DNA of 64,000 nucleotides from Erysipelotrichaceae bacterium (lineage in GTDB: Bacteria; Bacillota_I; Bacilli_A; Erysipelotrichales; Erysipelotrichaceae). The notes under the pieces were generated by a model. The model was not told where the DNA came from and made no database searches. It saw only the letters and a program-made list of their open reading frames with translations. Shown piece after piece: positions 51,102 through 63,824 of this stretch. The position numbers were made by a program, and so were the translations under genes. Position 1 is the stretch's first letter. Each line of letters begins with the position of its first letter. The stretch is taken from the NCBI GenBank assembly GCA_017550145.1, contig JAFZQG010000004.1, positions 186,001 through 250,000 on the forward strand. Direction: 5' to 3'.

Positions 51102-52184
51102 ATGGCTCCTAGTTTTACCGGAAATACCACCTGTATCTTTGTAACGATCATGATGTTTGTGATGGTGTTTTTCATGCCGTTACTGGATCAGATAATCTGT
51201 CATTTTAAAGGAATAAGTCTTGCGGATCGCTTAAGTAAGAATCCTCACGCGGACGAATATCTTCATTTCCGCAAGAAGGTCCTGATTTTTATCTTCATTA
51301 TTTATCTAATTCTGTTGGCTTATGTGGCGTTATTTTCCCGTTCGGCAGCTAAGGATTATCAGATTCATGTGGCTTTCTATCAGAACTTTGCGGGTTCGTT
51401 AAAAATAGATTACGGTTTCCTGGGACTTCTTAAGATATTATTTACCGAAGGTTTGGATGAAGCGCTTAAACATGTAAAGATCATTGACAGAGATAACTTC
51501 CTGCAGGTTTATCTCAATGTCGTCATGTTTGTGCCGATGGGCTATCTGCTTCCGTATATTTTCGATTATTACCGCCAGAATATCAGAAACAGAGTCGTCA
51601 TTACTTCTTTCCTTGTTTCTCTGCTTATTGAAAATATCCAGTTAGTAAGCAAGCTCGGCTATTATGACGTTGATGACCTGGTTTCCAATACGCTGGGTGG
51701 ATATATAGGACAGCTGTTATATGTGATGTTTGCCTATGTGCTGACTCATCCCGATTTCGTTAAAGAGTTTTTCAGACACATAAAGTGGCGCATGAAATCC
51801 CGCAATTCGGCTTTATCGAGTTATTTCACCAAGATCGATCTGTTAAGAGTTACGCTTTTCGCAAGCGACAAAGAAGAGATCCTGGATTTCTATGAAAACA
51901 AGTTGGGTATGTATCTGAGAGAGACGATCGAGAAATATGATGAATACAGACTGTTTTTTGAGATGGGTAGAAACCAGCTGGAGATCAGATGCGGTGATAA
52001 ATATAAGGATCTTCCTCAGCAGATCCTGACAATGACCTGCAATAATTCGGAATATCTGAAGAAGAATCTGGAGAAACATAATATCGAAGTATCGGAATTC
52101 AAGTCCGATCCTTATACACGTTTAAGATACTTCAGTTTCAACGGACCGGACAATATATTAATCAATGTCGTGGAAGAACACTGA
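51102..52184 (+). CDS. VanZ-like membrane domain fused to VOC domain
   Basis: Residues ~50-225 form a VanZ-like integral membrane domain with NVVMFVPMGYLLP and YYDVDDLVSNTLGGYIG. Residues ~245-360 form a soluble glyoxalase-type VOC domain (DLLRVTLFASDKEEILDFYENKLGM to GPDNILINVVEEH). VanZ domains are linked to teicoplanin resistance and VOC domains can bind antibiotics, so a fused antibiotic-binding membrane protein is possible, but that is inference. The ATG at 51102 has no ribosome site; a later in-frame ATG may be the real start. Confidence 0.8.
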   Translation: MAPSFTGNTTCIFVTIMMFVMVFFMPLLDQIICHFKGISLADRLSKNPHADEYLHFRKKVLIFIFIIYLILLAYVALFSRSAAKDYQIHVAFYQNFAGSLKIDYGFLGLLKILFTEGLDEALKHVKIIDRDNFLQVYLNVVMFVPMGYLLPYIFDYYRQNIRNRVVITSFLVSLLIENIQLVSKLGYYDVDDLVSNTLGGYIGQLLYVMFAYVLTHPDFVKEFFRHIKWRMKSRNSALSSYFTKIDLLRVTLFASDKEEILDFYENKLGMYLRETIEKYDEYRLFFEMGRNQLEIRCGDKYKDLPQQILTMTCNNSEYLKKNLEKHNIEVSEFKSDPYTRLRYFSFNGPDNILINVVEEH

Positions 52185-52264
52185 CACTTCCTTAATAAAA
52201 CGGAAAATAATTGAAATAATATTTTTCGTAATGTTATAGGATAAAGACAGAAAGAAGGCGCAAT

Positions 52265-53179
52265 ATGGAAATAGTAAAGATACTACTCGTACAGGTTCTG
52301 ATCATGTATATTCTGATGTTTATCGGATATATGGCTTATAAGAAGAAGATGTTAAGTGATCAGGGGACAAAAGATATCGGTAAGATTCTGCTGAATATTG
52401 CGATCCCGATCGTCGTTATTTCCAACTTCTGTGTGGAAAAGACTCCGGAAAAAACAGCCGAACTGTTTTCATCATTGCTGATTTCACTTGTATGCATGCT
52501 TTTATCGATCGTTGTGGCTTTTCTGTTTTTCCATAAGAAAGATCGGATCGGTGAATTCGCGACAGCTTTCTCCAATGCGGGTTTTATCGGTATTCCTTTG
52601 GTTCAGGCCACTTTTGGCGAACATGCCGTATTCTATATTTCCATGATGATCGTTCTGATCAATTTACTACAGTGGTCATATGGTGTCTATACGATCACTG
52701 ATGATAAGTCTTATATCAATCTGAAAGTTGTAGCCAAGAATCCGATCGTCATTTCGGTCATGATCGGTTTACTGGTTTATTTCAGCGGGATAAGTATGCC
52801 GACGATCGTAACTAAGTTATTTACCATTATCGGTAATCTCAATACGCCTCTGGCGATGCTGGTATCGGGAGTCTATCTGGCTCAGAGTGATCTCTTGAAC
52901 ATGATCAGAAAAAAGAGTATCTATTATGTCTGTCTGGCCAGGCTGATCATTGTACCTTTAGTCATCATGTGTGTTTTCAAATTCTTACCGTTAGGTAATA
53001 CCACGATCAAGATGGCTATCCTCTTAGCGGCAGCCTGCCCGTGCGGCTCCAATGTGGCGATCTTTGCTCAGCAGTTCAATAAAGATTATAAAAAAGGAGT
53101 GGAATACGTCTGCATCTCCACTCTGCTTTCCATAGTTACCTTGCCTCTGGTGATCCTGCTGGCAAGTATTATTCTCTGA
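52265..53179 (+). CDS. AEC (auxin efflux carrier) family transporter
   Basis: The 304-residue protein has ten hydrophobic segments in the two-times-five layout of the AEC/BART superfamily, with IGYMAYKKKMLSDQG at the first loop and AACPCGSNVAIFAQ in the second half. Bacterial members export or import small organic acids such as malate. Its last 11 bases overlap the end of the convergent PRD regulator gene, with no terminator between them. Confidence 0.9.
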   Translation: MEIVKILLVQVLIMYILMFIGYMAYKKKMLSDQGTKDIGKILLNIAIPIVVISNFCVEKTPEKTAELFSSLLISLVCMLLSIVVAFLFFHKKDRIGEFATAFSNAGFIGIPLVQATFGEHAVFYISMMIVLINLLQWSYGVYTITDDKSYINLKVVAKNPIVISVMIGLLVYFSGISMPTIVTKLFTIIGNLNTPLAMLVSGVYLAQSDLLNMIRKKSIYYVCLARLIIVPLVIMCVFKFLPLGNTTIKMAILLAAACPCGSNVAIFAQQFNKDYKKGVEYVCISTLLSIVTLPLVILLASIIL

Positions 53180-55073
53180 TTTTCGTAAACTCGTTCACAA
53201 AGGCATCATAGCCTTCGGTCTTAAGCAGGTTCTGACAGATCCCTTCATTGGAAAGAAGGGCAGAGATCCTGTTCATAAACCATTCGGTTTTCTTGTATGT
53301 TATCAGATTGGTCAGGAAAACCAGCTGGATCTTCTGTCTGTTCCACATTACCGGTTTATCAAGTCTAGCGATTACCACAAAATCTTCCTTATGGAAGTTT
53401 TTTAATGGGTGCGGTATAGCGATATAATGACCGAATTCGGTTGATTCGATCTTTTCTCTTTCATTGATATTGTCTTTATATCCTTCCGGAAGCTTATAGA
53501 TCAGGGAAGCTTTTTCAATCAGTTTATCGATTATTTCATCTCTATCTAATGGTCCGCTTAATTCCAGATACAGGTCTTTTCTGAAGAGATCATATATATC
53601 GTTGGCGGAAGCGGAGTTCTTCAGATAGGAACGGATGTTTTCGAGTTCTTCGTCATTGAGGAAAGAAGAAACATTCATGACGTTGTCGAATGGATATAAT
53701 TCGTTGGTCATATTCAGAATGACCTGGAATGAGGAAGCTGTATCTTCATTTAATTCGCTTGCTTCGGCAGGAGAGAGATATTTGATACTTGCGACAAGTC
53801 CTTTCAGAGCTCTTTCGATCTTATAGGTAGTCATATTATAGAGACTGCTTATTTCGCTGGAAATGATGGCAATATCATAGGCTTCATCACTCTGGTGATT
53901 CTTTTCCATGGATAAAGCCAGGTGTAAAGCGAAATAGCCGATCTCTTCGGAAGTAACGGTTATATTCTTTTCACTTAAGAAACTTAAACCGGTGACAGCC
54001 ATATCGTAGGCATATGGGAATTCGTTCTTAATACCGGCTAAAGAGGATTTATTTATGAGGTTATTCTGATTGAGACGGGTTATGAAAGGAACGATATGGT
54101 TCAGTAAAGAAACACGCAGTTCATCGTCTTCAAAGAAGTCATAGCCTGTAGACTGGTAGATATTACGTAAGAAGCGGTTATAGAAGACCAGGGCATCATC
54201 ATCGATCTGGACCTGCAGGTGTTCATGAGTGTGCAGACGCTGCTTGCCATTGAGATGGATGGTCAGATAGAGCCTTTCGATTTCCGGTAAGTCGATACCC
54301 AGCTGCTCGTTCATCTGTTTATTGATGGAATTGATGACATAGAATTCCTGTGAAGAACGGATGCGGTTGATCGCAAACTGGTCGATCTCGATAAAGTTCT
54401 GCGTCTCATTACGGTTGATGGCGATCATGATGTGCAAGGTTAAGGAGTTGATCGCATCGTAACTGACGGAGATCTTGTACTGTTCGAGCGTCTTAGTGAT
54501 GATGGAACTGATCTGTCCCTGAAGGTCATTGCCCGCATTCTTCATGAAAGAGAATTCTTCCAGGGAATTGAAATCAGCGCACTCTCTGCTTAAACAGCGG
54601 CGGACATCATTTTCGTGTCCGACGATACGGTAACCCTGAGAATGGGAATGATCCAGAGTAAGATTATATTTATCGCAGATGCCGGAAATGTCTTTAATGA
54701 TCATTCTTAATAAGGAAGTCGATATATAGAGTTCATCAGCCAGATCATAGAGATTGATATAATCTTCCGTATTAAGTAGACGGGACAGGACATAGATTTT
54801 TCTTTCTTCCTTGCCGGAAGGGATGGCGCTGTTTCCGATATCGGTCAGATAGTCGTTGAAAAGATCCTGATCGGAGACGTTGAGTCTTGAACCGTAGCCG
54901 TGTTTTACTTCCAGAGAAGCACCGTTATCTTTGAGGTCGTTTTTAAGCAGATTGAGGTATTTTAAAACCGTCTTTTCGGATGTATCCAATGAAAAAGCGA
55001 GATCTTTACTGCTTATATAGTCCGCTTCTTTGATCAGTCTGAAAAGGATCTGTTTCTCGATATTATCTATCAT
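53169..55073 (-). CDS. PRD-containing transcriptional activator with EIIA domain (LicR/MtlR type)
   Basis: The 634-residue regulator has two N-terminal helix-turn-helix regions (~15-60, ~95-140), two PTS regulation domains with the expected His residues (~190-410), an EIIB-like stretch without its active-site Cys (~415-490), and a C-terminal mannitol/fructose-type EIIA domain with the phosphorylated His in IAIPHPLKN. PTS-dependent phosphorylation tunes activity. It is divergent from, and very likely controls, the PTS operon starting at 55213, where two inverted repeats lie. Confidence 0.9.
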   Translation of the reverse strand: MIDNIEKQILFRLIKEADYISSKDLAFSLDTSEKTVLKYLNLLKNDLKDNGASLEVKHGYGSRLNVSDQDLFNDYLTDIGNSAIPSGKEERKIYVLSRLLNTEDYINLYDLADELYISTSLLRMIIKDISGICDKYNLTLDHSHSQGYRIVGHENDVRRCLSRECADFNSLEEFSFMKNAGNDLQGQISSIITKTLEQYKISVSYDAINSLTLHIMIAINRNETQNFIEIDQFAINRIRSSQEFYVINSINKQMNEQLGIDLPEIERLYLTIHLNGKQRLHTHEHLQVQIDDDALVFYNRFLRNIYQSTGYDFFEDDELRVSLLNHIVPFITRLNQNNLINKSSLAGIKNEFPYAYDMAVTGLSFLSEKNITVTSEEIGYFALHLALSMEKNHQSDEAYDIAIISSEISSLYNMTTYKIERALKGLVASIKYLSPAEASELNEDTASSFQVILNMTNELYPFDNVMNVSSFLNDEELENIRSYLKNSASANDIYDLFRKDLYLELSGPLDRDEIIDKLIEKASLIYKLPEGYKDNINEREKIESTEFGHYIAIPHPLKNFHKEDFVVIARLDKPVMWNRQKIQLVFLTNLITYKKTEWFMNRISALLSNEGICQNLLKTEGYDAFVNEFTKIRE

Positions 55074-55137
55074 CTTACGGTCTCTATAAATTTATTTTAG
55101 CATTGCCTATAAAAGGTTCAACCCCCTGTACAGAAAG

Positions 55138-55170
55138 TTCCGTTATGAAACGGAAGATGTTTGTAACATC
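55138..55170 (+). promoter_or_regulatory. PTS operon control region: two adjacent inverted repeats
   Basis: A 7-bp inverted repeat (ttccgtt/aacggaa, 55138-55155) abuts a 6-bp one (gatgtt/aacatc, 55156-55170). A TATTAT -10 box follows at 55187, but no good -35 is seen, which fits an activator such as the divergent PRD protein binding here. Confidence 0.65.
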
Positions 55171-55212
55171 GTTTTCTGATACTTCGTATTATAAAGTCAA
55201 GAGAGGTCAGGA

Positions 55213-56880
55213 ATGTCTCAAAGGAAAACGATACTGATGGTCTGTGCCGCTGGCGCGTCGAGCAGTCTGGTCGTCAAGAGGATGAAACAGAATCTTGAGG
55301 AAGACGAGAACTGGGTGATCGAAGCCCGCAGCCTGAGCGAACTGCCGAATGTGATTGCCAAGTATGATGCTATTCTGGTGGCACCGCAACTGGCATATGC
55401 GCTCAGAGAGATTGAAGAGACCGCCGCTCCTTATGGCGGGATCAAGGTTATCGCGGTCGATCCGAAAGATTTCGCTGCTGTCGATGGCAAGGCGATCAAT
55501 CAGTCGGTCAGAGAGGTTCTTGGAGGATCTGTAAAGACAAAGGGGGAAAACACAAAAATGTCTGAAACCAAAACAAGCTTTATGGACAAAATGACTGCCT
55601 TCATGGAAGAACACGTAGTTCCAATCGGAATGAAGATCTCCAATCAGCGTCATCTGTCTGCTGTCAAAGACGGTATGGCTATTCTTATTCCGTTAACTAT
55701 TATCGGTGGTCTTGCCTGTCTGTTATTCGTTCCACCTGTACCTGCAGGCGTAACTGAACCTAGCAATCCTTTATTCGCATTCCTGCTTGCCTGGAAAGCA
55801 TTTGCCGGTAAATACGCATCATATCTGATGGTTCCGTATTATCTGACAATTGGTATCTGTTCTGTATATGTTGTCTGTGGCGTTTCTTACCAGCTGGCTA
55901 AGAGCTACAAGATGAACGCTCTGAACACCATGATTTCTGCTTTACTGGTTTACCTTTGCGTATCCGGTGCTGTAAATCTGGAAACCGCTTCATTAACTAT
56001 CGGTATGTTAGGTGCCGGTTATATGTTCGCTGCAATCATGGTTGCGCTGATCGTGGTTGAAATTACCCGTTTCTTCCAGGAACACAACATCACTATCAAG
56101 CTTCCTGATTCAGTTCCACCAAACGTAGCTGCACCAATCAATGCTTTACTGCCTTTAGCATTCAACATCATTCTGTTCATGTCTGTTGATGCAATCTTAA
56201 CAAATACTACCGGTTCCGGTTTCGCTAAACTGGTTTACACGATCTTCCAGCCGTTAATGAGAGCTACCGGATCATTACCTTCAGTTCTGATCATCAACTT
56301 CTTAATTACGACATTCTGGTTCTTCGGTATCCACGGCGGCAACATGCTGAGTGTTGTTACAAGCCCGATCACAACTGCTGCCTTAGCTGCTAACGCTGAA
56401 GCAATCGTTGCCGGTCAGAAAGCTCCGTATATCTATGCCGGTTCCATGAACACATTATTCGGTAACTGGATCTCCTACAACGTCCTGATCGTTGTCATCC
56501 TGCTGTTCTGCAAGAGCCAGCAGGCCAGAGGTGTTGCAAGAGTCGCAGGCGTTCCTTCACTCTTCAACATCAATGAACCTTCTATCTTCGGTTTACCGAC
56601 TGTCTTAAACGTCTACACATATATCCCGATGATTATCTGTGCTGCCGTTAACTGTACAACTTACTATCTGCTGGCTGCTGCCGGTGTTGTCGGAAGATTC
56701 TATCTGACTACTCCATTCACTGTTCCGGGTGTCTTACAGGCATTCCTGGCTACCGGTGACTGGAAGGCCAGCGTTCTGTGGATAATTCTGTTCCTGGTTG
56801 ATATCCCAATCGTCTTACCGTTCATCAAGGCTTATGATAATGAACTCTGCAAACAGGAAGCAGAAGCTGCTCAGGATTAA
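55213..56880 (+). CDS. Lactose/cellobiose PTS EIIBC fusion
   Basis: The 555-residue permease has an N-terminal EIIB domain with the phosphorylated Cys in VCAAGASSS (residue ~12) and, after a short linker, a lactose/cellobiose-type EIIC domain with about ten helices and the substrate motif FGIHGGNML. It takes up a beta-glucoside and phosphorylates it. The B-before-C order differs from the typical separate subunits. An internal ATG at 55558 preceded by GGGGGAA may start EIIC alone. Codon choice shifts toward common codons after that point. Confidence 0.92.
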   Translation: MSQRKTILMVCAAGASSSLVVKRMKQNLEEDENWVIEARSLSELPNVIAKYDAILVAPQLAYALREIEETAAPYGGIKVIAVDPKDFAAVDGKAINQSVREVLGGSVKTKGENTKMSETKTSFMDKMTAFMEEHVVPIGMKISNQRHLSAVKDGMAILIPLTIIGGLACLLFVPPVPAGVTEPSNPLFAFLLAWKAFAGKYASYLMVPYYLTIGICSVYVVCGVSYQLAKSYKMNALNTMISALLVYLCVSGAVNLETASLTIGMLGAGYMFAAIMVALIVVEITRFFQEHNITIKLPDSVPPNVAAPINALLPLAFNIILFMSVDAILTNTTGSGFAKLVYTIFQPLMRATGSLPSVLIINFLITTFWFFGIHGGNMLSVVTSPITTAALAANAEAIVAGQKAPYIYAGSMNTLFGNWISYNVLIVVILLFCKSQQARGVARVAGVPSLFNINEPSIFGLPTVLNVYTYIPMIICAAVNCTTYYLLAAAGVVGRFYLTTPFTVPGVLQAFLATGDWKASVLWIILFLVDIPIVLPFIKAYDNELCKQEAEAAQD

Positions 56881-56902
56881 TTAAAAATAATAAAAAAGAG
56901 AT

Positions 56903-56923
56903 CAGGGGCATAATATGCCCCTG
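56903..56923 (+). terminator. Intercistronic hairpin after EIIBC
   Basis: A perfect 9-bp GC-rich stem (caggggcat/atgcccctg) with an aat loop and a short T stretch. It may partly terminate transcription or protect the upstream mRNA within the PTS operon. Confidence 0.65.
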
Positions 56924-56940
56924 TCTTTGTTAAAAGAACT

Positions 56941-57765
56941 ATGGAAGTAAAATTCACTAACGAAAAAATAACCGATCATATCTACCGCGTATACGGACTG
57001 GGTGATGCCTGCATGTATTTCATCAAAGGAAATGAGCGTGGCCTTCTGGTCGATACGGCTTATGGTGTAGGTGATCTGAGGAAATATATCGAGGAGACTT
57101 TCGCTGTGCCATACGATGTCGTGATCACACACGGCCATGCGGATCACGCCAACGGTATCAATCAGTGGGATAAAGTCTATATGAATCACCTTGATATCGA
57201 ACTGTACAAATCAAGATCGGAAATAAGTACACGCCGTACTTTATTGAAGAAAAGAGTCGAGAATATCGATGAATATCCCGATGAGCTCTTCCAGACGCTT
57301 TTTGAAGGCGAATTCCTGGATCTGAATGAAGACACGATCTTCGATCTGGGCGGTGTAAGAGTCGAACCTTATCACGCTCCGGGCCACACTCAGGGCATCA
57401 TGGTGCTCTTAGTCGTAGAGGATCGGGTATGCCTGTTTGGCGATGCGTGCGGAGTCATGACATTCCTGTTCAGACCTGAGACATCAACCGTCAGTGTCTA
57501 CCGCGACACCTTAAACAAACTGCTTGCCATGAAGGATCGCTATGACAGGATCTTAAGACAGCACGGCACCTGCGAATCACCTCTGTCCCTGGTGGAAGAG
57601 AACCTCGAAGTTGCTGAGGAGATCCTTAACGGAACCGATGACCACGTTCCATGGGAGTTCCAGGAGTTCAAAGTCTTCATTGCGAAGAAATGTGACTTAA
57701 AAACTGCGCAAAGAGAAGACGGAAAGTCTGGAAATATTGTCTATTCTGAGACTAAAATAAGGTAA
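56941..57765 (+). CDS. Metallo-beta-lactamase fold hydrolase
   Basis: The 274-residue protein has the metal motif THGHADHANG (HxHxDH), a later HAPGHT and FGDACG ligands of the MBL fold. The family covers glyoxalase II, lactonases and other hydrolases; here it sits inside a beta-glucoside PTS operon, so it could act on a sugar-derived ester or lactone. Ribosome site is weak (AAAAGAA). Confidence 0.88.
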   Translation: MEVKFTNEKITDHIYRVYGLGDACMYFIKGNERGLLVDTAYGVGDLRKYIEETFAVPYDVVITHGHADHANGINQWDKVYMNHLDIELYKSRSEISTRRTLLKKRVENIDEYPDELFQTLFEGEFLDLNEDTIFDLGGVRVEPYHAPGHTQGIMVLLVVEDRVCLFGDACGVMTFLFRPETSTVSVYRDTLNKLLAMKDRYDRILRQHGTCESPLSLVEENLEVAEEILNGTDDHVPWEFQEFKVFIAKKCDLKTAQREDGKSGNIVYSETKIR

Positions 57766-57784
57766 AGGAGATTTGTGAAATAAT

Positions 57785-58087
57785 ATGAGAAAAATCTATT
57801 TATTCTGTGCTGCCGGAATGAGCACAAGTGTTCTGGTTAAGAAGATGCAGGAAGCTGCAGCTGAAACCAACTATGAATGTGAAATAATCGCTTTCCCGGT
57901 TTCCGAAGTAGGTCAACACGGACCGGAAGCAGATATTATCCTTTTGGGACCGCAGGTAAGATTCCAGCTTAAGACTGTCCAGGAAACCGTTCCTGATAAA
58001 CCAGTCGAAGTAATCGAAATGAAAGACTACGGCATGATGAACGGCAAGAACGTCCTCAATACCGTAAAGGAAAAACTCGGAGACTAG
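57785..58087 (+). CDS. PTS EIIB, lactose/cellobiose type (stand-alone)
   Basis: The 100-residue cytoplasmic protein has the phosphorylated Cys in LFCAAGMSTSVLV. It duplicates the EIIB function already fused to EIIC upstream, so the two EIIB proteins may serve different permeases or substrates. AAAGGAG precedes the start at a long spacing (~14 bases). Confidence 0.94.
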   Translation: MRKIYLFCAAGMSTSVLVKKMQEAAAETNYECEIIAFPVSEVGQHGPEADIILLGPQVRFQLKTVQETVPDKPVEVIEMKDYGMMNGKNVLNTVKEKLGD

Positions 58088-58088
58088 A

Positions 58089-58331
58089 ATGAAACTTAAC
58101 GTTGATTCACCGATCAAGCAACAGGAAATCATTGATCTTCTTGAAGCTCAGGAAAAACCGACATACAAATATCTCGGTCATCCGAATAATATGCGTACCC
58201 AGTTACAGTTTGAAGTCGACAATATCGACGAAGGAAGCGATGTAGCTGCTTACACCAAGAATCTTATCAAGTCTCAGCCTTATGGCAAATCAATCGTTTT
58301 CAGAGTTCTGGAAGACGGTAAACTTTGGTAG
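58089..58331 (+). CDS. Small conserved-looking protein of PTS operon (80 aa)
   Basis: The 80-residue product is soluble, with no Cys and no membrane helix. It begins one base after the EIIB stop and is followed by EIIA after 13 bases, so it is firmly in the operon. I do not recognise a domain. A role in the PTS cascade or in beta-glucoside handling is inferred only from position. Confidence 0.75.
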   Translation: MKLNVDSPIKQQEIIDLLEAQEKPTYKYLGHPNNMRTQLQFEVDNIDEGSDVAAYTKNLIKSQPYGKSIVFRVLEDGKLW

Positions 58332-58344
58332 AAAGGGATAACAC

Positions 58345-61594
<3,250 letters not shown>

Positions 61595-61628
61595 AAAAAA
61601 AGATCCCTGAATGAATCAGGGACCTTTT
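61595..61628. terminator. Terminator of the PTS-GH1 operon
   Basis: A 7-bp stem (tccctga/tcaggga) with an atgaa loop, flanked by A and T runs on both sides, separates the GH1 gene from the convergent hydrolase gene. Confidence 0.85.
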
Positions 61629-62584
61629 TATGCAGATATTGCCGAAAGTTTTTCTCTTAACAGTTTTTTGAATCTTTCCGGTTCATCACCCATCGGGTTG
61701 TGTCCCGAATTCTCAAACCAGATCAGTTCCTTGTGCGGAGCTTCTATTCCTTCAAACCATTCTTCCACAAGTTCCGCAGGAGTATTCATATCGAGTTTTC
61801 CGTCAAAGACAAAAATCGGTACGTTGAATTTTCTGTATTTTGTAAGATCTTCTTCTCCGATTTCCGGCCACATGACCTTCAGGACCTTCTTATATCCAAG
61901 CAGTACTCCTTTAAGATCAGACAGGCTGTATTCACCGGACAGGATCATCGGTTTGACAAACGAATCCATGTAGCTGCGCTTTTCCTGTGATTTTGAATAA
62001 CCGCCGTATTTCATCATCAGTCGGCGCTGTACCATCATGCCGTCGAATCCGCCTTTATAAACACCTTTAACAGGAGGACCGACAGTTTCCAGCTTCTTGA
62101 CAGCCTCTTCATCACCGACTGCTTTTGCGGCATCATAGGTATACTGATAGCTTATCTGTTCGTTCTTCTCGCCATTCACAAACTGTCCGAATCCGACAAA
62201 GGCAGCAATCTGTTCAGGATAGGCATAGGCAAGTCTGATTCCCAGTAAGCTTCCCCAGCTTCCGCCGATCACAAAGATCTTTTCTTTCTTAAATTCCTTA
62301 CACAGATAATCGACGACTTCTTTTGCGTCTTCGACAAGCTGATCAATAGTTAAAGTATCTTTACTTACACCCGCATATGATCCGCCTGTACCGCGCTGAT
62401 CCCAGGTAACCATCGTAAAGGTATCAAGAAGATCTCTGTCATGAGAAAACAGACTGTGACGGTTTACGACACCCGGTCCGCCATGGAGAAAAAGTAAGAC
62501 CGGAAGTGATTCGTCATTACTGACAATATGGATCTTCTGCATCACGCCATTAACAGGTATTCTTTTCTTGATATCAACAGCCAT
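61628..62584 (-). CDS. Alpha/beta hydrolase, proline iminopeptidase-like
   Basis: The 318-residue enzyme has FLHGGPGVV (oxyanion), the nucleophile elbow VIGGSWGS, Asp in FDGKLDMNTP and His in NSGHNP, the catalytic set of prolyl aminopeptidase-type hydrolases. I chose ATG 62584: a TTG 15 bases earlier would put the GGAGG site inside the frame. It likely releases N-terminal proline or cleaves small esters/amides in the cytoplasm. Single gene. Confidence 0.88.
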   Translation of the reverse strand: MAVDIKKRIPVNGVMQKIHIVSNDESLPVLLFLHGGPGVVNRHSLFSHDRDLLDTFTMVTWDQRGTGGSYAGVSKDTLTIDQLVEDAKEVVDYLCKEFKKEKIFVIGGSWGSLLGIRLAYAYPEQIAAFVGFGQFVNGEKNEQISYQYTYDAAKAVGDEEAVKKLETVGPPVKGVYKGGFDGMMVQRRLMMKYGGYSKSQEKRSYMDSFVKPMILSGEYSLSDLKGVLLGYKKVLKVMWPEIGEEDLTKYRKFNVPIFVFDGKLDMNTPAELVEEWFEGIEAPHKELIWFENSGHNPMGDEPERFKKLLREKLSAISA

Positions 62585-62692
62585 TATTATGTCCTCCAAT
62601 TTGTTACCTTTATCTTACTATTTGTTCAGATAAGTTACATCATCAGATTAACAGAATATATTAAAATATTAGTAACAGAGGAAACAAACAAT

Positions 62693-63304
62693 ATGGAAAG
62701 AATCAAGATGTGTGATGACGGTAAATACCGCTGGGCATATGAACTGGATATGATGAAGAATCCGGTTATTTTCAATCTGATCGTAAAAGTAATGCTTCTG
62801 GTCTTCGCTATAGTCTGGGGCATAGTGCTTGTAATAATGCTCTTTGAAGGAGATTTCTCGATAGAGAGTATTACGATGATGGGCAAGGTCCTGTTTTATG
62901 TATGTGTGACGATCCTGGTGATCGCTGCCTTAAGCTATTATATTTACACGAAGATGATCGGCGGTTATTACTGTGTGATCTTTGAGATGGATGAGAACGG
63001 TGTTAATCATATGCAGATGGACAAACAGGTCGACATCAATAGAGCAATCGGTTTAATCACCGCCTTGGTCGGTGCTGCCACCAAGAGTATCGGTGCCGCC
63101 TCAGCAGGCCTTGCTTCCTACTACCATCAGGATCTTTATACCGATTTCTCTAAAGTAAGAAATATCATAGTCTTGCGTCAGAATAACACCATCAAGCTCA
63201 ATCAGTTCCTGATTCATAATCAGGTCTATGCGGAAGATGAGGATTTTGATTTTGTCCTGGATTATATTATCGAACACTGTCCAAAAGCCAGAGTATCAGA
63301 ATAA
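62693..63304 (+). CDS. Membrane protein of unknown function (203 aa)
   Basis: The product has a cytoplasmic N-terminus, two helices near residues ~25-50 and ~65-85, and a soluble C-terminal domain with a Gly/Ala-rich stretch (ALVGAATKSIGAASAG). ATG 62693 is preferred for GAGGAAA upstream; the longer frame is antisense to the hydrolase gene. Its stop overlaps the next gene's start (TAATG). Unknown role. Confidence 0.75.
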   Translation: MERIKMCDDGKYRWAYELDMMKNPVIFNLIVKVMLLVFAIVWGIVLVIMLFEGDFSIESITMMGKVLFYVCVTILVIAALSYYIYTKMIGGYYCVIFEMDENGVNHMQMDKQVDINRAIGLITALVGAATKSIGAASAGLASYYHQDLYTDFSKVRNIIVLRQNNTIKLNQFLIHNQVYAEDEDFDFVLDYIIEHCPKARVSE

Positions 63305-63795
63305 TGGAAATAAGAATATGCGGGCTGATCTCTGCAGAGAATAACGAAGAGATCATCTCTGTATGCAGAGAAAACAACAAGGAATTAAAACTGTCGGAAG
63401 CCGTATTCAGGCTTCCTTTACACGTATTGGTAAAGGAACCTTTTGAAACAGATGATTATGAAAGAGTAAGGGATACGGTTTCGGCTTTTCTGTATAAAAA
63501 AGAACCTTTAAGATGTGAGATCGCCGAAGTAATAAAAACAGATAATAAGATCTTTCTGAGATTAAAGGGAGAGATCAAAAAGCTAAACAGAGAACTTGAT
63601 GATCTGCTTTATGATTCATTCAAGACAGATAAGCGTGAATTGAAACATAATGTAATCTTATTTGCGGATGACAATGATGAATTAATTAACGAGATGTATC
63701 ACAGACTGTCTTCACAGATAAAATCGAAGGAAATCATTATCGACAGATTTGTGATAAGTTCATCGGGATCTGGAGATTACTATATCGATTTATAA
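63304..63795 (+). CDS. Cytoplasmic protein, 2H-phosphoesterase-like (tentative)
   Basis: The 163-residue product has two spaced His strands, LPLHVLVKEPF and LKHNVILF, at about the positions of the two HxT motifs in 2H phosphoesterases (2',5'-RNA ligase-like). The T is missing from both, so if the fold is right the activity is doubtful. Coupled to the membrane protein upstream. The family call is weak. Confidence 0.6.
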   Translation: MEIRICGLISAENNEEIISVCRENNKELKLSEAVFRLPLHVLVKEPFETDDYERVRDTVSAFLYKKEPLRCEIAEVIKTDNKIFLRLKGEIKKLNRELDDLLYDSFKTDKRELKHNVILFADDNDELINEMYHRLSSQIKSKEIIIDRFVISSSGSGDYYIDL

Positions 63796-63799
63796 TAAA

Positions 63800-63821
63800 A
63801 GCTCTGATTTGTATCAGAGCT
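63800..63821. terminator. Terminator between convergent genes
   Basis: A perfect 9-bp stem (agctctgat/atcagagct) with a ttgt loop. The T run is on the minus-strand side, so it chiefly ends the sortase-like gene. Confidence 0.8.
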
Positions 63822-63824
63822 CAT

